A stretch of DNA of 9,419 nucleotides, from positions 1 through 9,419 of the forward strand of contig MGSU01000149.1 in assembly GCA_001799195.1 (NCBI GenBank), read 5' to 3'. Below the pieces are notes generated by a model. The model was not told the DNA's origin and made no database searches. It saw only the letters and a list, made by a program, of their open reading frames with translations. Shown piece by piece: positions 1 to 5,667 of the stretch. Numbering within the stretch: the stretch's first letter is position 1; each line of letters opens with the position of its first letter. This DNA is from Deltaproteobacteria bacterium RIFOXYA12_FULL_61_11. Lineage in GTDB: Bacteria > Bdellovibrionota_F > JAHFAK01 > YA12-FULL-61-11. A program made the position numbers and the translations under genes.

Positions 1-266
1 GATCGTTGGCCGAACCGCTCAGCGTTGCAATTCGATTACCCGAAGTCCAACGTGGGGTTGGGGTTAGGGTTGGGGTTGTAGGTCCAGGCATGATCGTAAC
101 GGTCGGTGAAGCGGACCTGGCGGCCTTCCTCATCGAAGTCATATCGCTGGCCATTGCGCAGGAGTTGGGAATAGGTGCCATCCTGGTTCTTGACCACCTT
201 GGTGAAGGGGTTACGCTCGTTGACGAAGACCGTGTTGTCGTGGGTATGGGGCGAGAGGACTTCCAT
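1..266 (-). pseudogene. RHS/YD-repeat core fragment, frameshifted and cut by window edge
   Basis: From the ATG at 266 the minus strand reads 76 residues to a TAA at 36-38. The stretch DGTYSQLLRNGQRYDFDEEG followed by RQVRFTDRYDHAWTY is typical of the entry into an RHS YD-repeat region, where a 'DGTY...NG..Y.FD..GR' unit precedes the repeats. The frame then runs into an Asn-Pro repeat (NPNPNPNP) encoded by a telomere-like hexamer tract and stops. A neighbouring frame continues past that stop as GNRIATLSGSAND to the window edge and looks RHS-like, so an indel in or near the hexamer tract probably broke the frame. The ATG lies 2 nt after the stop of the membrane zinc-ribbon gene, with only a poorly spaced GGTGAG upstream. 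I read it as the remnant of a second RHS core behind a tip/immunity module, an arrangement known from rhs loci that swap C-terminal tips. Whether more of it lies beyond the window cannot be seen. Confidence 0.65.
54..77. repeat. Telomere-like G-rich hexamer tract, potential G-quadruplex
   Basis: The plus strand carries four G-runs (54-57, 60-63, 67-69, 72-75) separated by TT or TTA, giving a GGGGTT-type array with short loops, which fits the usual G-quadruplex pattern. Read on the minus strand it encodes alternating Asn-Pro in the RHS fragment. Six-base units keep frame when whole copies are gained or lost, but single-base slips in the G-runs would not, which may explain the frame change seen here. 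Confidence 0.75.
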
Positions 267-268
267 GG

Positions 269-550
269 CTACTGAGGCTCACCGCAGCGTGGACACTTCT
301 GAGGTACCCACGCGGTCCAAAAATAACATTCCCATCCGAATATTCGAACTGGATTTAGAAGTATCGGTTTTTTACAACGAGGACAAGCTAACCGAAGGCT
401 CCATATTCCGATAATGAAAAAAAGGAGAAATAATGGAATAAGAAATAAATGACTCACTACAGCGGTCGCCACCAATAACAAGAAGCCAACTAGAAACCAA
501 GTCGCAACAAGTCGATGAAAGGTCTTTCGCATAGACGCAATGCAACTCAT
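269..550 (-). CDS. Small membrane zinc-ribbon protein, candidate immunity partner of the RHS tip
   Basis: This 93-residue protein has a hydrophobic region from about residue 15 to 52 that fits two membrane helices in a tight hairpin. A cytosolic-looking tail follows with two CPRC knuckles (C56/C59 and C86/C89) spaced as a zinc ribbon. Its ATG (550-548) overlaps the RHS stop codon (549-547) as ATGA. I see no good Shine-Dalgarno, so translation is probably coupled to RHS translation. The gene shares the AT-rich composition of the RHS tip, unlike the GC-rich core. Small genes directly behind RHS tips usually encode the cognate immunity protein, and position, overlap and composition all point there. 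I do not recognise the family, and neutralising activity is inference. It could instead be an unrelated membrane protein. Confidence 0.7.
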   Translation of the reverse strand: MSCIASMRKTFHRLVATWFLVGFLLLVATAVVSHLFLIPLFLLFFIIGIWSLRLACPRCKKPILLNPVRIFGWECYFWTAWVPQKCPRCGEPQ

Positions 551-951
551 TGGCTACACGCGTTTTCTTGGGAAGTTGGAGTTCCGAATAAAAATGTTGT
601 TCCAGTTTCTGCAATCGCCGTCGACGCGCTGTATGTCGTTGCACTGGGACCGATACCAATAGTTCCGCCTACGAACTCCCCTGTTTGTGGATTGAAGAAA
701 GCACTAATGCTGATAGGACCAATGCTAATGTTCGTATTTACTGTGGAACCTTCAATATTCTCTGCATCGCCTAAAATCACACCGATAAAAACATCGCCAG
801 AAATGTTCAGCCCAGCACTTCCACCAACGCTTGCAAATCCTCCTGCGGCAGGTTTTTGTCCAAAAAGTCCCGGATTGACGAAAATACCACCGCTGGCTTC
901 ACCGCCAGTAATCCCTGTAACTGTTCCACCCGCACCCGCAATGACATTGAT
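547..951 (-). other. RHS C-terminal tip domain (variable, Gly/Ser-rich)
   Basis: These bases encode the last 134 residues of the RHS protein (584-717), directly after the DPSGL motif where RHS proteins typically switch from conserved core to variable tip. The tip is rich in Gly, Ser, Thr and Ile with alternating polar/apolar stretches (for example GGSAGLNISGDVFIGV and STVNTNISIGPISISAFF), suggesting a beta-rich fold. I see no catalytic motif of a known nuclease, deaminase or ADP-ribosyltransferase. Base composition drops to clearly AT-rich here. It may be a toxin of unknown mechanism, possibly membrane-acting, or a structural or adhesive tip. Confidence 0.65.
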
Positions 952-2700
952 GAGTCCACTTGGATCGGTTACGTTTGTCGGATTATTTTCTGTATATAAA
1001 TATATGTTTGTATTACTCACTTGGTCTTCGCCCAAAAACCTCCCCACACCCGCCTCATAATACCTCGCCCGGTAATAATACAGCCCACTCTCCGGATCGA
1101 ACTCCCTCCCCGTATACGTGAACGGCTGTATGATATTTGGATCAAGCATATTCTGAATGTTGCCAAACTCATCATACTCATACTGCTGGACCATGCTGCC
1201 CGAACTATCCGCCAGGTACGCGATGCTGCCGAGATGATCCTTGTGCATCGTGAGGCGTTCTAGCGATCCATCGTGATCGGTGTCGAGTTCCAGCGCAAGC
1301 TGATTGTCAATGCTCAACCCATTGGTAATCCGCTGAAGTACCACTCCCTGGGCGTCAACAATGGCGATGGCATTGTCCCCCTGATAGAGATAATACCCCA
1401 CCATCGCCCCATCAATCACCTTGGCAATCCGTCGATCCAGCGGGTCATAGACATACTCGATATCCTTGACCAAGGCATAATCCTCATACCTCTCGACCCC
1501 GGTCATGCGATTCGAGGCATCGTAGACGAAGACATCATAATCGCCAGCGTCACTCTGCGAGGTCCGGCGCACGGTGCGGCCACGGGCATCGTACTGATAG
1601 GCAAAGTCATCATCCTCGCTGAGGCGGTCGGCAACGGCGTAGCTGTAGCTCATCGTATCAGCCGAGCTGTCCTTCAAGAGCCGGTTCCCATTGCTGTCAT
1701 AGGAATAGCTCGTATCCTCTCCATCCCGGGTGGCCCGGGTCAACCAGTTCCTTCCATCATACCCATAGGTGTTGAGCTGACCGTCTTTGGTCCACGACAC
1801 GATGTTGCCGGCCTTGTCGTAGGTATAGGCATGGCTCATCGGGTCCGAGGCGCCGGTCGAGCTGATCGAGGTCACGCGGTCGATGGCATCATAGGTGTAC
1901 TGGGTCGCAACCCCGTTGGGGAAGGCAAGCCTAGTCATGCGGTTCAGAGCATCGTACTGGAAGGAGAAGTTCTCATTGTTATAGTTGGTCAGCGTGGTCA
2001 AGCGGTTGAGGTCGTCATAGGCATAGCGGGTCACGCCGCCGAGCGGATCCTGGACCTCGGTGAGCAAAGAATTCTTGTTGAAGGTGTACGCAATGGTCTG
2101 GTCCTGGAAGAAGCGATCCGAGGTGATAACCGCGGTGCGGCGATCGAGGGCGTCGTACTCGAAGGCCATGGTCGAGATGTGGTCGGCCAGGCCGACGAGA
2201 TTCCCCTCGGGATCCCAGGCATAGGAAAGCTCGCGATCGGCGAGGTGCTGGGCCACGGGCCTGCCCAGGTTGCAGCGCTGGTAGGTGTAGCTGGTGGTAT
2301 TGCCCTGGGCGTCGGTGCGGCAGGTCAGGCGGTTCATGGCGTCGAAGTCATAGGTCGTGACGTTGCCCAGAGGGTCCTCGGTGACCGTGATATTCCCAGC
2401 GACATCGTAAGAAAGCAAGGTCTCGTTGCCCAGAGGGTCGATTGCCCGGACCAGGTTGCCCAAACTGTCGTAGACGTAGCTCCACGTAAAACCGCGTTTG
2501 TCGGTCTTCGAGGAGAGTGAGCCATCCTCGTGGTAGGTGAAGAAGGTAAGGTACCTGGCCTCGGCTACTCTCACCGGTTCTGTGAGGATATCCCTTGTGC
2601 CTCCCGGCGGGATCGTGGTAGGGCTGACCGAGTGGCCATTGAGGAGGTCCGCCCATGCCGCTACGAGGCTTTCAGCGCAAATACTTGCGCGGATTAGCAC
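547..2700 (-). CDS. YD-repeat (RHS) protein with RHS-associated core, 5'-truncated
   Basis: The open frame gives 717 residues from a GTG at 2700. RHS similarity begins only near residue 51 (about position 2550, 'FFTYHEDGSLSSKTDKRG'). The part before it is antisense to the start of yhbY and its leader and is unlike any RHS sequence. From there run roughly sixteen YD repeats (YDSLGNLVRAIDPLGN, YDALNRMTRLAFPNG, YDPLDRRIAKVIDG and others). The RHS-associated core follows at residues 487-583 (KDHLGS, GLYYYRARYYEAGVGRF, NNPTNVTDPSGL), then the 134-residue tip. RHS proteins build a hollow beta-shell that encloses a C-terminal effector, often released by self-cleavage near the DPxGL motif. Full-length members are normally well over 1,000 residues with an N-terminal delivery or plug region. 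None is present here, and no convincing start or Shine-Dalgarno precedes the repeats. The gene is therefore either a silent, recombination-competent cassette or a decayed remnant, although the frame is intact through to the tip. Confidence 0.85.
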   Translation of the reverse strand: MLIRASICAESLVAAWADLLNGHSVSPTTIPPGGTRDILTEPVRVAEARYLTFFTYHEDGSLSSKTDKRGFTWSYVYDSLGNLVRAIDPLGNETLLSYDVAGNITVTEDPLGNVTTYDFDAMNRLTCRTDAQGNTTSYTYQRCNLGRPVAQHLADRELSYAWDPEGNLVGLADHISTMAFEYDALDRRTAVITSDRFFQDQTIAYTFNKNSLLTEVQDPLGGVTRYAYDDLNRLTTLTNYNNENFSFQYDALNRMTRLAFPNGVATQYTYDAIDRVTSISSTGASDPMSHAYTYDKAGNIVSWTKDGQLNTYGYDGRNWLTRATRDGEDTSYSYDSNGNRLLKDSSADTMSYSYAVADRLSEDDDFAYQYDARGRTVRRTSQSDAGDYDVFVYDASNRMTGVERYEDYALVKDIEYVYDPLDRRIAKVIDGAMVGYYLYQGDNAIAIVDAQGVVLQRITNGLSIDNQLALELDTDHDGSLERLTMHKDHLGSIAYLADSSGSMVQQYEYDEFGNIQNMLDPNIIQPFTYTGREFDPESGLYYYRARYYEAGVGRFLGEDQVSNTNIYLYTENNPTNVTDPSGLINVIAGAGGTVTGITGGEASGGIFVNPGLFGQKPAAGGFASVGGSAGLNISGDVFIGVILGDAENIEGSTVNTNISIGPISISAFFNPQTGEFVGGTIGIGPSATTYSASTAIAETGTTFLFGTPTSQENACSQ
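2641..2647 (+). promoter_or_regulatory. Shine-Dalgarno of yhbY
   Basis: GAGGAGG lies 7 nt before the ATG at 2655 and sets the yhbY start. Its strength implies real translation here, which argues that the antisense RHS extension over the same bases is not coding. Confidence 0.8.
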
Positions 2701-2969
2701 ACCACTTGAAACCCGTAGTCATGGTCGGTCATCAGGGCCTGACCGAGGGAGTGTTCGAGGCCATCGACACGGCGCTCGACGACCACGAGTTGATCAAGGT
2801 CCGCTTCCAGGATCACAAGGCCGAGAAGCACGAACTTGCCGGAACCATCGCTTCGACCGCCAAGGCGGAACTGGTCGGCCTCCTGGGGAATACGGCCATC
2901 CTCTACCGTTCCCACAGCGATCCCGACCGCCGCCGGATCGACCTACCCGACGAACGGACCGGCCTCTGA
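2655..2969 (+). CDS. yhbY: YhbY-family CRM-domain RNA-binding protein (ribosome assembly)
   Basis: This 104-residue protein matches the CRS1-YhbY (CRM) family in length and sequence. The N-terminal LRGLAHHLKPVVMVG leads into the GxxG loop (G25-H-Q-G28). Then come the helix with HELIKVRF (44-51), a central helix ending in LVGLLGNTAILYR (about 73-85), and a short charged tail. Bacterial YhbY binds pre-50S particles and takes part in large-subunit maturation in the cytoplasm. The ATG at 2655 is preceded by GAGGAGG at 2641-2647 with 7 nt spacing, which fixes the start. It is the first of three plus-strand genes and lies head-to-head with the truncated RHS gene, whose nominal 5' end overlaps it. 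Its promoter must lie within or beside RHS sequence, or upstream of the visible leader. I see no clear -35/-10. Confidence 0.92.
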   Translation: MPLRGFQRKYLRGLAHHLKPVVMVGHQGLTEGVFEAIDTALDDHELIKVRFQDHKAEKHELAGTIASTAKAELVGLLGNTAILYRSHSDPDRRRIDLPDERTGL

Positions 2970-3049
2970 GCGAGCGAGGAGGAATGGACAGCCCTCCCCA
3001 GCCGGCAGTATCTTCCTCGTTCCCACGTTCCGGATTAACGGGGGTTTCC

Positions 3050-4258
3050 ATGAAACGCATGCTCTTGATGGGCATTCTTGCAGTGTTTTCATGCGGTTGG
3101 ATGGTTGACCAGGTCGAGGGGCTCGCCGATAAACTCTCGAAGGAGAAGAAACCCCAGCTCGAGGAACAGGTCGCAGGAGACCTGCAGTGTCCCTTAGAGA
3201 GCATCACCGAAGGCCTCGACGAGTGCCAATTCCACTCCCTCGACGTGGTCGAGAAGGCCAGCCTGGGGCTCGCGAGCCTCCGCGACAAGATAGCCTCCCT
3301 GGAGTCCCTCGCGGGCAAGCTCCCGGAAGACAAGGCCACCAAGATACGGGAAGAACTGGCAACGCTCAAAGAGCGACTGGCCGAAGGCGAGAAGAATGTT
3401 CACGACCTCTACGAGTCCAATCTCCTGCGCAAGGCGACTCTCCAGGTACTCGCCCACCCCGATGCTCACCGCTTTGTGCTCTTGACCACCAACGCCGAGG
3501 GCGCCTTCGACGACCCTGCCGGCGAATCCACTTTAAAGGTCTTCCATCGCAATGCAAAGGGCGAGAAGACCCCGGCGACGGTGCGATCCCTCTCCCGGCT
3601 CGGTTCACAGAAGACCCCCGCCGGCACCGCACACCTGGCCCTGGTCCTGGACAACAGCACGAGCATGACCCGGTGCGACCTCGAGCGTCTCGCTTCGGCG
3701 AGCACGACCCTGCTGGAGGCGCTGCCCACGGCGGTGTCCCCGGCCATTCTCAAGTTCTCCGACGCTACCCACCTCACCTCGCCCTTCGGCTCCGATCCTT
3801 CCTGGCTGCGGCTCGACACCCGCATGGCCCTCTCCGACCGTTATGCCACGGCGCTGTGGGACGGCTCCATCGCCGGCGTCGACGCGGTCGTCGAGGCTCG
3901 CACCGGCGATACCCTGCTCGGCCTCGTGGTGGTGCTCTCCGACGGCGCGGAGAACGCTTCTTCCGCGACGCGCGAGCAACTCATCGCCCGGGTACGGGAG
4001 GAAAAGATCCCCGTGCTCATGGTCGGTCTCGGCCTGATCGATCTCGGAGACATGCTGGACCTCGTGATAGCCAGTCGGGGGTACCTGCTCTACACCCCCT
4101 TCTCCGACGATCTCTCCAAGGTCTTCGGCATGGTCGCCGAGTTGCTCTCCTCCCTGCTGGTGGTCGAGACCGAGGAACCCGGCGCTGGAGTGGAGTCGGT
4201 GGTCTTCTCCGCAACCCTGTCCGACAAGCTCGTCGAGGACACGGTCGAGGTGCGCTGA
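3050..4258 (+). CDS. von Willebrand factor A domain protein, putative lipoprotein
   Basis: The product is 402 residues. The N-terminus (MKRMLLMGILAVFSCG) looks like a lipoprotein signal with the lipid Cys at 15, although Phe before Ser-Cys is not an ideal lipobox. Residues about 25-125 are charged and helical with heptad-like stretches (LRDKIASLESLAGKL, ELATLKERLAEGEK) that could form a coiled coil. A vWA domain spans about 193-370 with a complete metal-ion-dependent adhesion site: DNSTS (D201, S203, S205), T267 in YATALWDG, and D298 in LSDGAEN. vWA domains bind protein partners through a divalent metal. The partner here is unknown. The start at 3050 is chosen because it begins the signal sequence and follows GGGGG by 5 nt. 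An in-frame ATG at 2984 has a strong GAGGAGG only 1 nt away and would bury the signal. The gene follows yhbY by 80 bp and precedes the GH5 gene by 14 bp, so co-transcription is likely. Confidence 0.85.
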   Translation: MKRMLLMGILAVFSCGWMVDQVEGLADKLSKEKKPQLEEQVAGDLQCPLESITEGLDECQFHSLDVVEKASLGLASLRDKIASLESLAGKLPEDKATKIREELATLKERLAEGEKNVHDLYESNLLRKATLQVLAHPDAHRFVLLTTNAEGAFDDPAGESTLKVFHRNAKGEKTPATVRSLSRLGSQKTPAGTAHLALVLDNSTSMTRCDLERLASASTTLLEALPTAVSPAILKFSDATHLTSPFGSDPSWLRLDTRMALSDRYATALWDGSIAGVDAVVEARTGDTLLGLVVVLSDGAENASSATREQLIARVREEKIPVLMVGLGLIDLGDMLDLVIASRGYLLYTPFSDDLSKVFGMVAELLSSLLVVETEEPGAGVESVVFSATLSDKLVEDTVEVR

Positions 4259-4259
4259 C

Positions 4260-4265
4260 GGGAGG
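4260..4265 (+). promoter_or_regulatory. Shine-Dalgarno selecting the GTG start of the GH5 gene
   Basis: GGGAGG sits 7 nt before GTG 4273 but 13 nt before the in-frame ATG at 4279, so the GTG is the better start. It begins one base after the vWA stop codon, which fits an operon with termination-reinitiation. Confidence 0.65.
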
Positions 4266-4272
4266 TGCTCGC

Positions 4273-5655
4273 GTGGACATGCTCAGGGTTCGTTCCGGCC
4301 ATATCGTCGATACCGCGGGTAGGCCGGTCCGGCTGCGCGGGGTCTGTCTCGGTGGGTGGTTGAACCAGGAGAACTTCATCACCGGGTATCCCGGGGCGGA
4401 GAGCGCCTGGCGCGACGCTCTTGCCTCCGCGTTGGGGCCCGAGCGCGCCGAAGGCTTCTTCAAAAACTTCCTCGATTGCTTCATCACCGACGCCGATCTG
4501 GCCTACCTCGCTTCGCTGGGAGCCAGCGTGGTACGCATCCCTTTCAATTACAGACACTTCGAGGACGACAAGCACCCTGGGAGTTTCAAGGACACCGGTT
4601 TCACGCGCCTCGACCATACTCTTGAGCTGTGCCGACGCCGCGGGCTCTATGCCATACTCGACCTGCATGCCGCCCCTGGTTGGCAGAACCCGGACTGGCA
4701 CAGCGACAATACCGGCACCGACGCCCTGCTCTGGGAGCATCCCGGGTTCCGCCAGCGCACGGTCGCCTTATGGGCAGCACTGGCCGAGCGCTATCGAAGC
4801 CGGGCTTGCGTGGCCGGATACAACCTCCTCAACGAACCGGTCGCCCCCGACCCAGAGGCGTTGAACCAGTTCTACCGCGAGGTCACCGCCGCGATCCGCT
4901 CAGTGGATAGCGAGCACCTGTTGTTCCTCGAGGGGAACCACTTCTCGGTCGACTTTTCCCAACTGGAAGCGCCCTTCGACGAGAATACCGTCTACAGCTT
5001 GCACTACTACGTGACCCCGGGTTTTGCCACGATGAGCTACCCCGGCGAGCACCTGGGCAAGCGCTATGACCTCGACAGCATGGCCGAGGACTACGCCGAA
5101 CGGCGTGCCTTCATGACCCGGCACCAGGTGCCCTGCTGGGTTGGGGAATACGGGGTGGTCTTCAAGAACGAACGCAGCCCCGAGGATCGGCTGCGCTGCC
5201 TCTCCGACCTGCTGGCGATCTTCGAGCGCTTCGGCGACCACCATACGTACTGGACATACAAAGACATCGGCGTGATGGGGCTGGTCACCGTCGCTCCCGA
5301 GAGTCCCTGGATGGTCGCCACCCGTCAGGGTCGCGACCACAAGCGCTTGCTCTCCACCGATTGTTTCGCCATGGATCGGGGAGACGTAAGGATCCAGGTC
5401 GATCATCTGCTCGAGACCGTGGGTTCGCTGGTGGGCAGGGACTGTCTGGACCTCGACCGCTTGCGTTCTCGGCTGTACCGGGCCGTGTTCGGGGTGGTCC
5501 TTTCCGAGGCGCTGTTGCCCTCCTACGCCGCGGCGTTCAAAGGGTTGGATCAGATCACGCTCGAGGGACTCGCAGATTCTTTCCGCTTCGAACGGTGTGT
5601 CCCGCGCCGTGAGGTGGCCAAGCTCCTGGCCAAGACCTTCCGCCTGCCCGCCTGA
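4273..5655 (+). CDS. Glycoside hydrolase family 5 (cellulase-like) enzyme
   Basis: The product is 460 residues from the GTG start. The opening RGVCLGGWLNQENFI is typical of GH5 enzymes of the endoglucanase/exo-1,3-glucanase type. The expected GH5 active-site set is visible: R88 (VVRIPFN), H132 (LHAAPGW), N187-E188 (NLLNEP, acid/base), H244 and a following Tyr (SLHYY), E292 (WVGEYG, nucleophile) and W327 (TYWTYKD). GH5 enzymes hydrolyse beta-linked glycans with retention of configuration. The exact substrate cannot be assigned from the sequence. No signal peptide or membrane segment precedes the domain, which is unusual for a polysaccharide hydrolase and suggests cytoplasmic work on imported oligosaccharides or glycosides, or a non-classical export route. 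A helical C-terminal extension (about 360-460) follows the barrel and has no function I recognise. It lies 14 bp behind the vWA gene and ends 12 bp from the convergent LamG gene, with no terminator visible between them. Confidence 0.9.
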   Translation: MDMLRVRSGHIVDTAGRPVRLRGVCLGGWLNQENFITGYPGAESAWRDALASALGPERAEGFFKNFLDCFITDADLAYLASLGASVVRIPFNYRHFEDDKHPGSFKDTGFTRLDHTLELCRRRGLYAILDLHAAPGWQNPDWHSDNTGTDALLWEHPGFRQRTVALWAALAERYRSRACVAGYNLLNEPVAPDPEALNQFYREVTAAIRSVDSEHLLFLEGNHFSVDFSQLEAPFDENTVYSLHYYVTPGFATMSYPGEHLGKRYDLDSMAEDYAERRAFMTRHQVPCWVGEYGVVFKNERSPEDRLRCLSDLLAIFERFGDHHTYWTYKDIGVMGLVTVAPESPWMVATRQGRDHKRLLSTDCFAMDRGDVRIQVDHLLETVGSLVGRDCLDLDRLRSRLYRAVFGVVLSEALLPSYAAAFKGLDQITLEGLADSFRFERCVPRREVAKLLAKTFRLPA

Positions 5656-5667
5656 ACCGCGGTCGAT

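Noticed and set aside
54-77. Genuine telomere or linear chromosome end
   Set aside because: The tract is only four units long and lies inside a coding-type RHS sequence with RHS-like reading on both sides.
1273-2520. Long plus-strand open frame of 415 codons opposite the RHS gene
   Set aside because: It is antisense to well-recognised YD repeats, and its product is repetitive Ile/Gly/Val-rich sequence produced by the repeat codons. No ribosome site or known domain.
2984-3049. Earlier in-frame ATG for the vWA gene with GAGGAGG just before it
   Set aside because: The spacing is only 1 nt, and the 22 added residues would bury the signal sequence that begins at 3050.
3187-4272. Plus-strand frame open ahead of the GH5 gene, giving an 822-codon frame
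   Set aside because: It overlaps the vWA gene in another frame and encodes Arg/Pro-rich shadow sequence. The GH5 start is fixed at 4273 by the GGGAGG site.
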